This document shows positions 1 through 4,464 of a DNA stretch of 7,500 nt, piece after piece (the first letter of the stretch is position 1; each line of letters opens with the position of its first letter). The notes under the pieces were generated by a model. The model did no database searches. It worked only from the letters and a program-made list of their open reading frames with translations, and was not told where the DNA came from. Source of the stretch: Candidatus Methanophagales archaeon (GTDB taxonomy: Archaea > Halobacteriota > Syntropharchaeia > Alkanophagales > Methanospirareceae); contig JACGMN010000018.1 in the NCBI GenBank assembly GCA_014061035.1, positions 1-7,500 of the forward strand, written 5' to 3'. The position numbers were made by a program, and so were the translations under genes.

Positions 1-149
1 AGGAAGACCGAGGTATGAACGATGTTCAATCCCATGATCTTCTTTATCAGGTTTTCCTTCGCTATCATTACATACAAACCTATCAAGATTAAAATCATAC
101 ATATCCAGTAACTGAAATTACCGAGTAGAAACTCAACGTCGACTATCAT
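1..149 (-). CDS. mrpC: Na+/H+ antiporter subunit MrpC (MnhC/MbhG, NuoK-like), 5' part only
   Basis: This is the first 49 codons of a small membrane protein; the rest lies beyond position 1. The protein begins MIVDVEFLLG, has a first membrane helix around residues 13-30, and carries the NuoK/MrpC signature GLYVMIAKENLIKKIMGLNI at residues 24-43. MrpC is a three-helix subunit, homologous to complex I NuoK, that helps form the ion path next to the MrpD/NuoN-like subunit. The ATG at 147-149 overlaps the mrpB stop by 4 nt (ATGA), which implies translational coupling. A strong ribosome binding site (AGAGGAGGT on the minus strand, 156-164) lies 6 nt upstream. The family is usually about 100-120 residues, so roughly half is visible. 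By gene order mrpD should follow outside the window. The identification is secure from the signature. Confidence 0.9.
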   Translation of the reverse strand, partial: MIVDVEFLLGNFSYWICMILILIGLYVMIAKENLIKKIMGLNIVHTSVF

Positions 150-568
150 TCGAATACCTCCTCTGCCATACCAAAGAATATTATTATCAATAATGCCATG
201 ACCGCAACTCCAATCGCTATCTCGATTGATACGATCATCAGCTCGCTGACATCAGCAGGAGGAATTGGCAGTGGTATAACCAAGAAATCTAAAAAATAAC
301 CGCCGAATAATATGCCCAACATCCCTATTCCGGTAAAAACCAATGCGCCTGAGACCGCTATTGCTATTAGCATCCTGAAAGGTGCTCTTTTTTCTGCTTC
401 TGCTAACTCAAACGTCAGTGTCAGCAGTATCAGGCTCGCGGCAAAGATCGCACCGCCCTGAAAGCCACCCCCCGGACTGATATGACCATGCATAATGACG
501 TATAACCCAAATAATTGTATAAATGGGATCATTATCCTTGATACTGTCTGGACAATTATAGTGATCAT
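146..568 (-). CDS. mrpB: Na+/H+ antiporter subunit MrpB (MnhB/MbhF)
   Basis: This is a 140-residue integral membrane protein of the MnhB family, one of the small subunits of multi-subunit Mrp antiporters and of the antiporter module of archaeal membrane-bound hydrogenases. The hallmark segment HGHISPGGGFQGGAI spans residues 27-41, directly after a first helix (about 8-25). Further helices lie at about 38-56, 66-90 and 108-133. The length is normal for a stand-alone MrpB. The ATG at 566-568 overlaps the stop of the preceding gene by 4 nt, and a GGAGGGAGGAT ribosome binding site lies just upstream on the minus strand (571-581). In turn the mrpB stop overlaps the mrpC start. In known Mrp systems all subunits are needed for Na+/H+ exchange. 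That this one moves sodium is inferred from the family. Confidence 0.93.
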   Translation of the reverse strand: MITIIVQTVSRIMIPFIQLFGLYVIMHGHISPGGGFQGGAIFAASLILLTLTFELAEAEKRAPFRMLIAIAVSGALVFTGIGMLGILFGGYFLDFLVIPLPIPPADVSELMIVSIEIAIGVAVMALLIIIFFGMAEEVFE

Positions 569-849
569 TCATCCTCCCTCCAAAGAAGAGATAGAACCGC
601 TGCCGCTCCGACAAATATCACCGTTAGCTCGCCAAGTGTATCATACGCTCGATAGCTTATGAGAATCGCGGCAACTATATTCTTCACTCCAGTCTCCTCA
701 TACGCCATCTCAATGTACCTTGGAACGACGTGCAAATGTGCTGGAGCCTCAGGATCACCAAATGCGGGCATGTCAAGTACAGCTATGAAGAGCACAGCCC
801 CGATCATTGCTAAGACGATAAATACCGTTACATGTCTAACTCTAACCAT
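565..849 (-). CDS. MrpA C-terminal-domain-like subunit (MbhE-type antiporter subunit)
   Basis: This 94-residue protein matches the last part of the C-terminal region of bacterial MrpA, which in archaea is often a separate gene (MbhE in the Pyrococcus hydrogenase). Visible signs are a first helix (about 7-25), the linker GDPEAPAHLHVVPRYIE (31-47), and the motif GVKNIVAAILISYRAYDTLG (54-73) followed by a hydrophobic helix to about residue 89. The RAYDTLGE segment is highly conserved in the family. The start ATG (847-849) has a GGGAGGAGG ribosome binding site on the minus strand (859-867). It sits 4 nt after the upstream gene and overlaps mrpB by 4 nt. Some databases call such proteins MnhB-related, but full MrpB is the next gene and carries a different signature. 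Confidence 0.85.
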   Translation of the reverse strand: MVRVRHVTVFIVLAMIGAVLFIAVLDMPAFGDPEAPAHLHVVPRYIEMAYEETGVKNIVAAILISYRAYDTLGELTVIFVGAAAVLSLLWREDE

Positions 850-853
850 CTAA

Positions 854-1099
854 TCAATCCTCCTCCCACCTTGTCGTTCTAGTTATGGCAACAACAAACA
901 AGAGTCCTGTGATACCGGCACCAACTGCTGCCTCTGTCAATGCGACATCTGGTGCATTAAGTTGTGCAAAGACTATTGCCAGAACCAGGCTGTAGATAGA
1001 GAAAGCAACGGTTGCTGCCAATAAATCTCGTGAAAACGCAGTGATGAGTGAAAGAAGTACTAAGAAACACAAAAGTATAATGTCAAGCGGCCATATCAT
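854..1099 (-). CDS. DUF4040-type antiporter subunit (MbhD-like, part of split MrpA C-terminus)
   Basis: This 81-residue membrane protein has three predicted helices (about 4-22, 26-45 and 55-72). The conserved segment NAPDVALTEAAVGAG (48-62) is diagnostic for the DUF4040/MbhD domain that forms the penultimate part of MrpA in bacteria. Glu-56 within it sits in the membrane region and is the sort of acidic residue expected to take part in ion or proton movement; that role is inferred. The ATG (1097-1099) lies 1 nt after the mrpG stop, with a GGGAGGGGG ribosome binding site on the minus strand (1109-1117). The product and its downstream neighbour together replace the C-terminal end of a fused MrpA. 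The large N-terminal, NuoL-like part of MrpA is not in this window. Confidence 0.87.
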   Translation of the reverse strand: MIWPLDIILLCFLVLLSLITAFSRDLLAATVAFSIYSLVLAIVFAQLNAPDVALTEAAVGAGITGLLFVVAITRTTRWEED

Positions 1100-1100
1100 A

Positions 1101-1460
1101 TTATTCTACCCCCTCCCTTTTCTCGTCTTCTTTATACATATCAACGACTGTCTTCTCCCATAGTTTTATGCCATGTATGTGGGCAGCACGCGCTATCGCA
1201 TGAGCCGCGGTTGGATTCGTCAAAAAGATGAAGATTACGATGAACATAATTTTTACACTTGCGAATGTTGCTCCTTCATAGAGCATTATTCCGGCAAATA
1301 TCATACCCAACCCAAGCGTATCACATTTAGTAGCCGCGTGCAGCCTCGTATAAACGTCAGGGAATCTGATCAACCCTATGGTTCCTACTATAAAAAAGAG
1401 TGTGCCTATGGAGAGTAATAGTATCAGCAATAGATCGAATATGATGTTATATATTATCAT
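1101..1460 (-). CDS. mrpG: Na+/H+ antiporter subunit MrpG (MnhG/PhaG/MbhC)
   Basis: This 119-residue membrane protein shows the MrpG pattern clearly. A first helix (about 5-27) is followed by GLIRFPDVYTRLHAATKCD (29-47), then two more helices (about 48-61 and 68-82), and the conserved TNPTAAHAIARAAH (81-94). The tail after residue 95 is hydrophilic and charged (ending KEDEKREGVE) and is probably cytoplasmic. MrpG is one of three small subunits (E, F, G) at the start of the operon that form the sodium-linked side of the complex in structures of related assemblies. The ATG (1458-1460) is 1 nt after the mrpF stop, and GGTGATC on the minus strand (1468-1474) serves as ribosome binding site inside the end of mrpF. 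Confidence 0.93.
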   Translation of the reverse strand: MIIYNIIFDLLLILLLSIGTLFFIVGTIGLIRFPDVYTRLHAATKCDTLGLGMIFAGIMLYEGATFASVKIMFIVIFIFLTNPTAAHAIARAAHIHGIKLWEKTVVDMYKEDEKREGVE

Positions 1461-1461
1461 A

Positions 1462-1728
1462 TCATTCGATCACCTTCCCAATCTCCAGGTATTTCGCAGC
1501 AGCGATTATTAGCACGAACATCAGTACAGCATAAGTCAACGCAATATCGATGAACATCATATTATCAAATATAACAGCGATTAAAACCAGGATTGCCAGC
1601 GTCTTGGTGCCTATTATCTGTGCAGCAAGTATCTTATCAGGCAGAGTTGGACCGACTAAAAGCCGGTAAAAACAGATAAGGGCTGCAAAAGATAATACCA
1701 ATGCAACTGTTAAAAAAAAGTCACTCAT
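1462..1728 (-). CDS. mrpF: Na+/H+ antiporter subunit MrpF (MnhF/PhaF/MbhB)
   Basis: This 88-residue three-helix protein carries the MrpF signature YRLLVGPTLPDKILAAQIIG (21-40), then a helix (about 40-55) and FIDIALTYAVLMFV (59-72). The aspartate of the GPTLPDKI segment (Asp-31) is a conserved family residue. The gene starts 12 nt after mrpE and ends 1 nt before mrpG. An AGGAG ribosome binding site on the minus strand (1738-1742) is formed around the mrpE stop codon, 9 nt before the ATG. In the complex MrpF packs with MrpE and MrpG; that placement comes from known related structures, not from this sequence. Confidence 0.93.
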   Translation of the reverse strand: MSDFFLTVALVLSFAALICFYRLLVGPTLPDKILAAQIIGTKTLAILVLIAVIFDNMMFIDIALTYAVLMFVLIIAAAKYLEIGKVIE

Positions 1729-1740
1729 CGTTCTGTTCTC

Positions 1741-2250
1741 CTACCTCACCTCTTCCCCAAATACATGCTCCATGTGTCTCTCGAAATCACCCTTCAAAAG
1801 TTGCTCCCCTGATTCGATTGAAAGGCAGTGAATATAAAAATACCCATCAATTATATCAATCGTCAACGTGCCCGGCGTGAGCGTGATAGAAGTAGCGAGC
1901 GTGGTGAGCGCGAGATCGCTTTTCAACTCGGATTTGAACTTTATAATCTCCGGAGATATTGGCATTCTTGGGTCGAGGACGCGGCGCGCTACATCTATGT
2001 TAGCGATAAATATTTGAATTAATAGCCAAAAAATATATGCTATAAACCTGAGGAATATGCGAGTGCGACCGATGCGACCTTTGCTACCGGTATCTTTAAA
2101 GAGTAGATCGTGCGAATAAAGTGCGACCAGGATAGAGCAGATTATGCCCATTGAGAGCTTTATCACATCGAGATGACCGGATAAAACTACCCAGAACCCA
2201 AATAAGACAGCAAATGTCAGAAAAATACCGGCACTATTTTTGAACTTCAT
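1741..2250 (-). CDS. mrpE: Na+/H+ antiporter subunit MrpE (MnhE/MbhA)
   Basis: This 169-residue protein is the first gene of the antiporter operon. Three membrane helices lie at about 6-22, 30-46 and 66-86. A soluble C-terminal domain of the MrpE family follows, including RRVLDPRMPISPEIIKF (89-105) and TLATSITLTPGTLTIDI (117-133). The length is typical. The ATG at 2248-2250 has no clear Shine-Dalgarno sequence, unlike every following gene in the operon, so the transcript may be leaderless or have a very short leader. MrpE in Mrp systems is needed for activity or assembly of the antiporter. No redox subunit is seen before it, so any hydrogenase or oxidoreductase partner would have to lie at the other end, beyond position 1. 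Confidence 0.92.
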   Translation of the reverse strand: MKFKNSAGIFLTFAVLFGFWVVLSGHLDVIKLSMGIICSILVALYSHDLLFKDTGSKGRIGRTRIFLRFIAYIFWLLIQIFIANIDVARRVLDPRMPISPEIIKFKSELKSDLALTTLATSITLTPGTLTIDIIDGYFYIHCLSIESGEQLLKGDFERHMEHVFGEEVR

Positions 2251-2278
2251 TTTATTTACTTTAAAATCCTATAATCTT

Positions 2279-2294
2279 ATTCACTTAAATAATA
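2279..2294 (-). promoter_or_regulatory. Candidate promoter of the mrp operon
   Basis: On the minus strand an AT-rich TTATTTAAGTG element (2282-2292) resembles an archaeal TATA box. It lies about 35-40 nt before the mrpE ATG, which would place transcription start about 10 nt before the codon, in line with the missing ribosome binding site. On the plus strand the same bases read CTTAAATA and could also serve the tRNA gene. Pattern match only. Confidence 0.35.
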
Positions 2295-2332
2295 GTTATA
2301 GGGGAGTGTAGAAGTTATAGGGGAGTGTAGAA
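2295..2332 (+). repeat. Perfect 19-bp tandem duplication upstream of tRNA-Asn
   Basis: The 19-base unit GTTATAGGGGAGTGTAGAA occurs twice with no gap, at 2295-2313 and 2314-2332, ending 19 nt before the tRNA gene. The two copies are identical, which points to a recent slippage or duplication event. Each copy contains a weak TATA-like GTTATA and a purine-rich stretch. The block sits between a TATA-like element (2284-2291) and the tRNA, so it changes promoter spacing unless the repeat itself supplies the promoter. Confidence 0.85.
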
Positions 2333-2351
2333 GATGATGCAGAGGGTGAGT

Positions 2352-2424
2352 GCCGTCGTAACTCAGTTGGTAGAGTGTCCGGCTGTTAACCGGGTTGTCA
2401 CAGGTTCGAGCCCTGTCGACGGCG
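2352..2424 (+). tRNA. tRNA-Asn (anticodon GTT)
   Basis: This is a complete 73-nt cloverleaf. The acceptor stem GCCGTCG (2352-2358) pairs fully with CGACGGC (2417-2423), with discriminator G2424. The D stem ACTC/GAGT is at 2361-2364 and 2373-2376. The anticodon stem TCCGG/CCGGG (2378-2382, 2390-2394; one T-G pair) encloses loop CTGTTAA, with anticodon GTT at 2385-2387. The variable loop has 5 nt. The T stem ACAGG/CCTGT encloses TTCGAGC. The 3' CCA is not encoded. T2359 is the U8 position that ThiI, encoded nearby, thiolates in tRNAs. No intron is present. A short T-rich run (TTTGATTTG) right after the gene could act in termination. Confidence 0.97.
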
Positions 2425-2450
2425 TTTGATTTGTATAGCTAATGAAAAAC

Positions 2451-2466
2451 CACGTGATTTCACGTG
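2451..2466. promoter_or_regulatory. CACGTGA inverted repeat, possible operator before the kinase gene
   Basis: CACGTGA-TT-TCACGTG is a perfect 7-bp inverted repeat with a 2-nt spacer. The same bases also read as a 10-bp direct repeat of CACGTGATT(T/A) (2451-2470). It lies 27 nt after the tRNA and about 50 nt before the ATG of the CysC-like kinase, a position suited to a dimeric regulator. As a tRNA terminator it is unconvincing, because the stem is short and no T-run follows. Binding is not shown by sequence alone. Confidence 0.4.
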
Positions 2467-2515
2467 ATTAACACAAGACTAGACTAGAATTCCAAAAACA
2501 AATACATTAATACTA

Positions 2516-3073
2516 ATGGCACGGGCATGGGCAATATGGATAACAGGCTTACCAGGAAGTGGTAAGACAGTAATAGCAGAGAAGGTGCGAAATATCCTGG
2601 AAGAAGAAGACATCTGTGACGTGAAGGTGCTTGAACTTGATGAGATACGTAGATTTATCACGCCGCAGCCGAGTTATTCGGATGCGGAACGCGAGCTGGT
2701 TTACGCATCGCTGCTATACATGGCGAATCTTCTGGTCGAGTCTGGCAAGTCGGTCATCATAGATGCAACGGCAAATCGGAGGCGGTACAGAGAACGAGCG
2801 CGTGTTACAATAAAGAATTTCGCGGAAGTATACGTAAAGTGCAATTTAGACCTCTGCATGAGTAGAGAACGGCACAGGAAGGCAAAATATGCTCCTGCGG
2901 GTATTTATGAAAGAGCTATGGAGAAAGGAGCGGAGGCAAAGGTGCCGGGCGTGAACGTGCCGTATGAAGAGCCGCTAAGCCCCGAGGTTGTGGTGGATAG
3001 CGAAACCATGGATGTGGACGCGTGTGCTGCGAGAGTAGTAGAGTTTGTGCGGGAACGGTACTGTACGAGATGA
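2516..3073 (+). CDS. Adenylylsulfate kinase (CysC)-family P-loop kinase, substrate uncertain
   Basis: This 185-residue cytoplasmic protein has a Walker A GLPGSGKT at 11-18 and a Walker B-like strand SVIIDATANRRR (79-90). The C-terminal half resembles APS kinases: VYVKCNLDLCMSRE (105-118), the KAKYAPAGIYERA lid region (122-134), and VPGVNVPYEEPLSPEVVVDS (143-162), matching the family pattern of (T/P)GI/V-x-x-PYE-x-P-x-x-P-E. CysC phosphorylates adenylylsulfate to PAPS. However, the usual DGD-x-x-R segment is here LELDEIRRF (39-47), and the usual ISP serine loop is DATANRR, so the real substrate may differ. The length fits a stand-alone kinase. The start lacks a ribosome binding site, suggesting a leaderless transcript. 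No sulfate-activation genes adjoin it. It stands alone between a tRNA gene and convergent thiI. The family assignment is firm, the function is not. Confidence 0.75.
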   Translation: MARAWAIWITGLPGSGKTVIAEKVRNILEEEDICDVKVLELDEIRRFITPQPSYSDAERELVYASLLYMANLLVESGKSVIIDATANRRRYRERARVTIKNFAEVYVKCNLDLCMSRERHRKAKYAPAGIYERAMEKGAEAKVPGVNVPYEEPLSPEVVVDSETMDVDACAARVVEFVRERYCTR

Positions 3074-3082
3074 GATTAGAAG

Positions 3083-3247
3083 TTTAGGACGCAGATTTAC
3101 GCGAACAATTTTTGATAATCTGACGCAGATGAACGTAGATAATCAGGATTTTAAATATAATTTTGGCACTAAACCTAAACCGGAAGTTAAACGTAAGGCA
3201 TTTGATAACTTGAGGAAATAGTTTTCTGCGTAAATCTACGTCCTAAA
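3083..3247. repeat. 165-bp intergenic repeat element with terminal inverted repeats
   Basis: The 195-bp gap between the convergent kinase and thiI genes holds a near-perfect inverted repeat. TTTAGGACGCAGATTTACGC at 3083-3102 matches the reverse complement of 3228-3247 at 19 of 20 bases. Inside, the octamer ACG(C/T)AGAT recurs at 3089-3096, 3123-3130 and 3133-3140, and on the minus strand at 3234-3241. GATAATC recurs at 3114-3120 and 3138-3144. The middle is AT-rich and has no coding potential. The form suggests a small non-autonomous (MITE- or REP-like) element, or a long-loop hairpin that could help end transcription from both sides. No transposase or clear target-site duplication is visible. 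Confidence 0.65.
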
Positions 3248-3268
3248 TAGGTAGCAGTTATACTTTAT

Positions 3269-4375
3269 CTACCAAGATAAACTCGATAGAACCTCCTTTT
3301 CAGCTTCCAAAACTTTATCGAGCTTTGCTTTTGTCGTCGGCTTATCAGGAACCGCGGAGCAACTGCTAGCAGGAAAGATTGAAGCCTCAAACGTCCCGAT
3401 TTCTTTCGCTATTCGCTCTATCTCTATCTTATCGAGACCTATTAACGGGCGGTAGACCGGAAGGGAGCATGCTTCGTCTAAGACGAGAAGATTATCGAGC
3501 GTTTGAGATGCTACCTGCCCTATAGCTTCACCTGTGACGATCCCTTTCGCACCCTCTTCCTTCGCTATGCGCTCCGCAACGCGGTACATCTGACGCTTGC
3601 ATAGGATGCAAGTATAGTTCTCAATTCCGTCTTTTCTCAAAACCTCTTTCGCACGTATCAAAAAATTGCCGCCGTCCTCCACACGTATCTCAAAATCTGG
3701 TTGATATTCTTTTAAAATCTCTGCAACTCTCTTCGCACGTCTCAAGCTGCTCTCATCTGAGAAAGGCGTGTTATCAAAGTAGATAGGGATCACTCTGCAA
3801 CCGCGTTTCATCATGAACCATGCGGCAACAGGTGAGTCTATCCCGCCAGAGAATAGCGCGAGAAGTTTCCCTTCTACTCCCAGCGGTATCCCGCCAGCTC
3901 CTTTGACCACGTCATCAAATAAATAGCAGTCTTCATTCCGGATCTCAACAAAAAGCGTCTTCTCCGGCGACTTTAAATCCACTTTAAGATTAAAATCTTT
4001 AAACTTGTTTAGAACTAAAGAACCAAGTTCTGCTACCTTCTGCGGTGAAGTAAATTCATGGGTCCCGACCCTCTTGACACGAACTGCGAAGGTTCTCGCC
4101 CGCTCTATCGCTATTTCATCGCAAAAGTCTAAGACGAAAGAATTCAAGTCTTTAAGCATGCAGTATTTACATTTAGAAAAAGAGATTATTCCGAATAGTC
4201 TCTTCAACTTATCAGGATTCGAGACGCCATCCAACCAGATCCTTCCCCTTTCCCTTTTCACACGGCATTCAGGCAGAGCGTTCCTTATATTAAAGATAAG
4301 GGCATTCTCCCACCGTCTGCGCACCGCCTCGGACTTCAAAAATATCTCTGAATATCGCAAAAGGTACAAGCACAT
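3269..4375 (-). CDS. thiI: tRNA 4-thiouridine synthase ThiI (archaeal type, no rhodanese domain)
   Basis: This 368-residue cytoplasmic enzyme activates U8 of tRNA with ATP and inserts sulfur to give 4-thiouridine. The N-terminus (1-75) fits the ferredoxin-like domain (LLRYSEIFLKSE at 5-16). A THUMP RNA-binding domain follows (about 76-165; FAVRVKRVGTHEF at 96-108). The PP-loop pyrophosphatase domain has ATP-binding FSGGIDSPVAAW at 175-186 and GEAIGQVASQTLDNL at 282-296. The C-terminal rhodanese domain of E. coli ThiI is absent. Instead a CxxC pair, Cys-256 and Cys-259 (TCILCKRQ), lies in the PP-loop domain. In methanogens this pair is known to be needed for sulfur transfer, probably from sulfide rather than from a cysteine desulfurase. 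Cys-339 is also near the C-terminus. The gene converges on the kinase gene and diverges from mmp14. No ribosome binding site is evident. Confidence 0.95.
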   Translation of the reverse strand: MCLYLLRYSEIFLKSEAVRRRWENALIFNIRNALPECRVKRERGRIWLDGVSNPDKLKRLFGIISFSKCKYCMLKDLNSFVLDFCDEIAIERARTFAVRVKRVGTHEFTSPQKVAELGSLVLNKFKDFNLKVDLKSPEKTLFVEIRNEDCYLFDDVVKGAGGIPLGVEGKLLALFSGGIDSPVAAWFMMKRGCRVIPIYFDNTPFSDESSLRRAKRVAEILKEYQPDFEIRVEDGGNFLIRAKEVLRKDGIENYTCILCKRQMYRVAERIAKEEGAKGIVTGEAIGQVASQTLDNLLVLDEACSLPVYRPLIGLDKIEIERIAKEIGTFEASIFPASSCSAVPDKPTTKAKLDKVLEAEKEVLSSLSW

Positions 4376-4464
4376 CGTAGTTAAATTAGTGTATTTGTAT
4401 AGATATTGTATAGATATTGTATAGATATGATGAAATCCTGCATCCTAACAGCTAAACAAATACC
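4376..4464. promoter_or_regulatory. Divergent promoter region thiI / mmp14
   Basis: Eighty-nine AT-rich bases separate the two divergent start codons. Several TATA-like words (TGTATAGATAT) occur inside the 11-bp repeat array. The last copy (4417-4427) ends about 37 nt before the mmp14 ATG, and the first begins about 20 nt before the thiI ATG, so either gene could use them. Neither start codon has a convincing Shine-Dalgarno sequence. Promoter positions are inferred. Confidence 0.45.
4395..4427 (+). repeat. Three tandem copies of an 11-bp AT-rich unit
   Basis: TTGTATAGATA is repeated three times without mismatch at 4395-4405, 4406-4416 and 4417-4427, and a fourth copy breaks off after one T. 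A period of 11 bp is close to one DNA helical turn, so each copy shows the same face to a protein. The array lies in the middle of the thiI/mmp14 divergent promoter. It could be a cluster of TATA boxes or regulator sites, or simple slippage of AT-rich DNA. Confidence 0.85.

Noticed and set aside
1173..1418. 81-codon plus-strand frame opposite mrpG
   Set aside because: It is antisense to a clearly conserved mrpG and has no family resemblance.
2451..2466. Rho-independent-type terminator for the tRNA
   Set aside because: The stem is 7 bp with a 2-nt loop and no T-run follows. An operator is a better fit, though unproven.
3083..3247. Complete insertion sequence
   Set aside because: It is only 165 bp with inverted ends; there is no transposase frame and no clear target-site duplication.
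4005..4424. 139-codon plus-strand frame opposite the 5' end of thiI
   Set aside because: It is antisense to the THUMP region of thiI, has no recognisable domain, and its end runs through the 11-bp repeat array.
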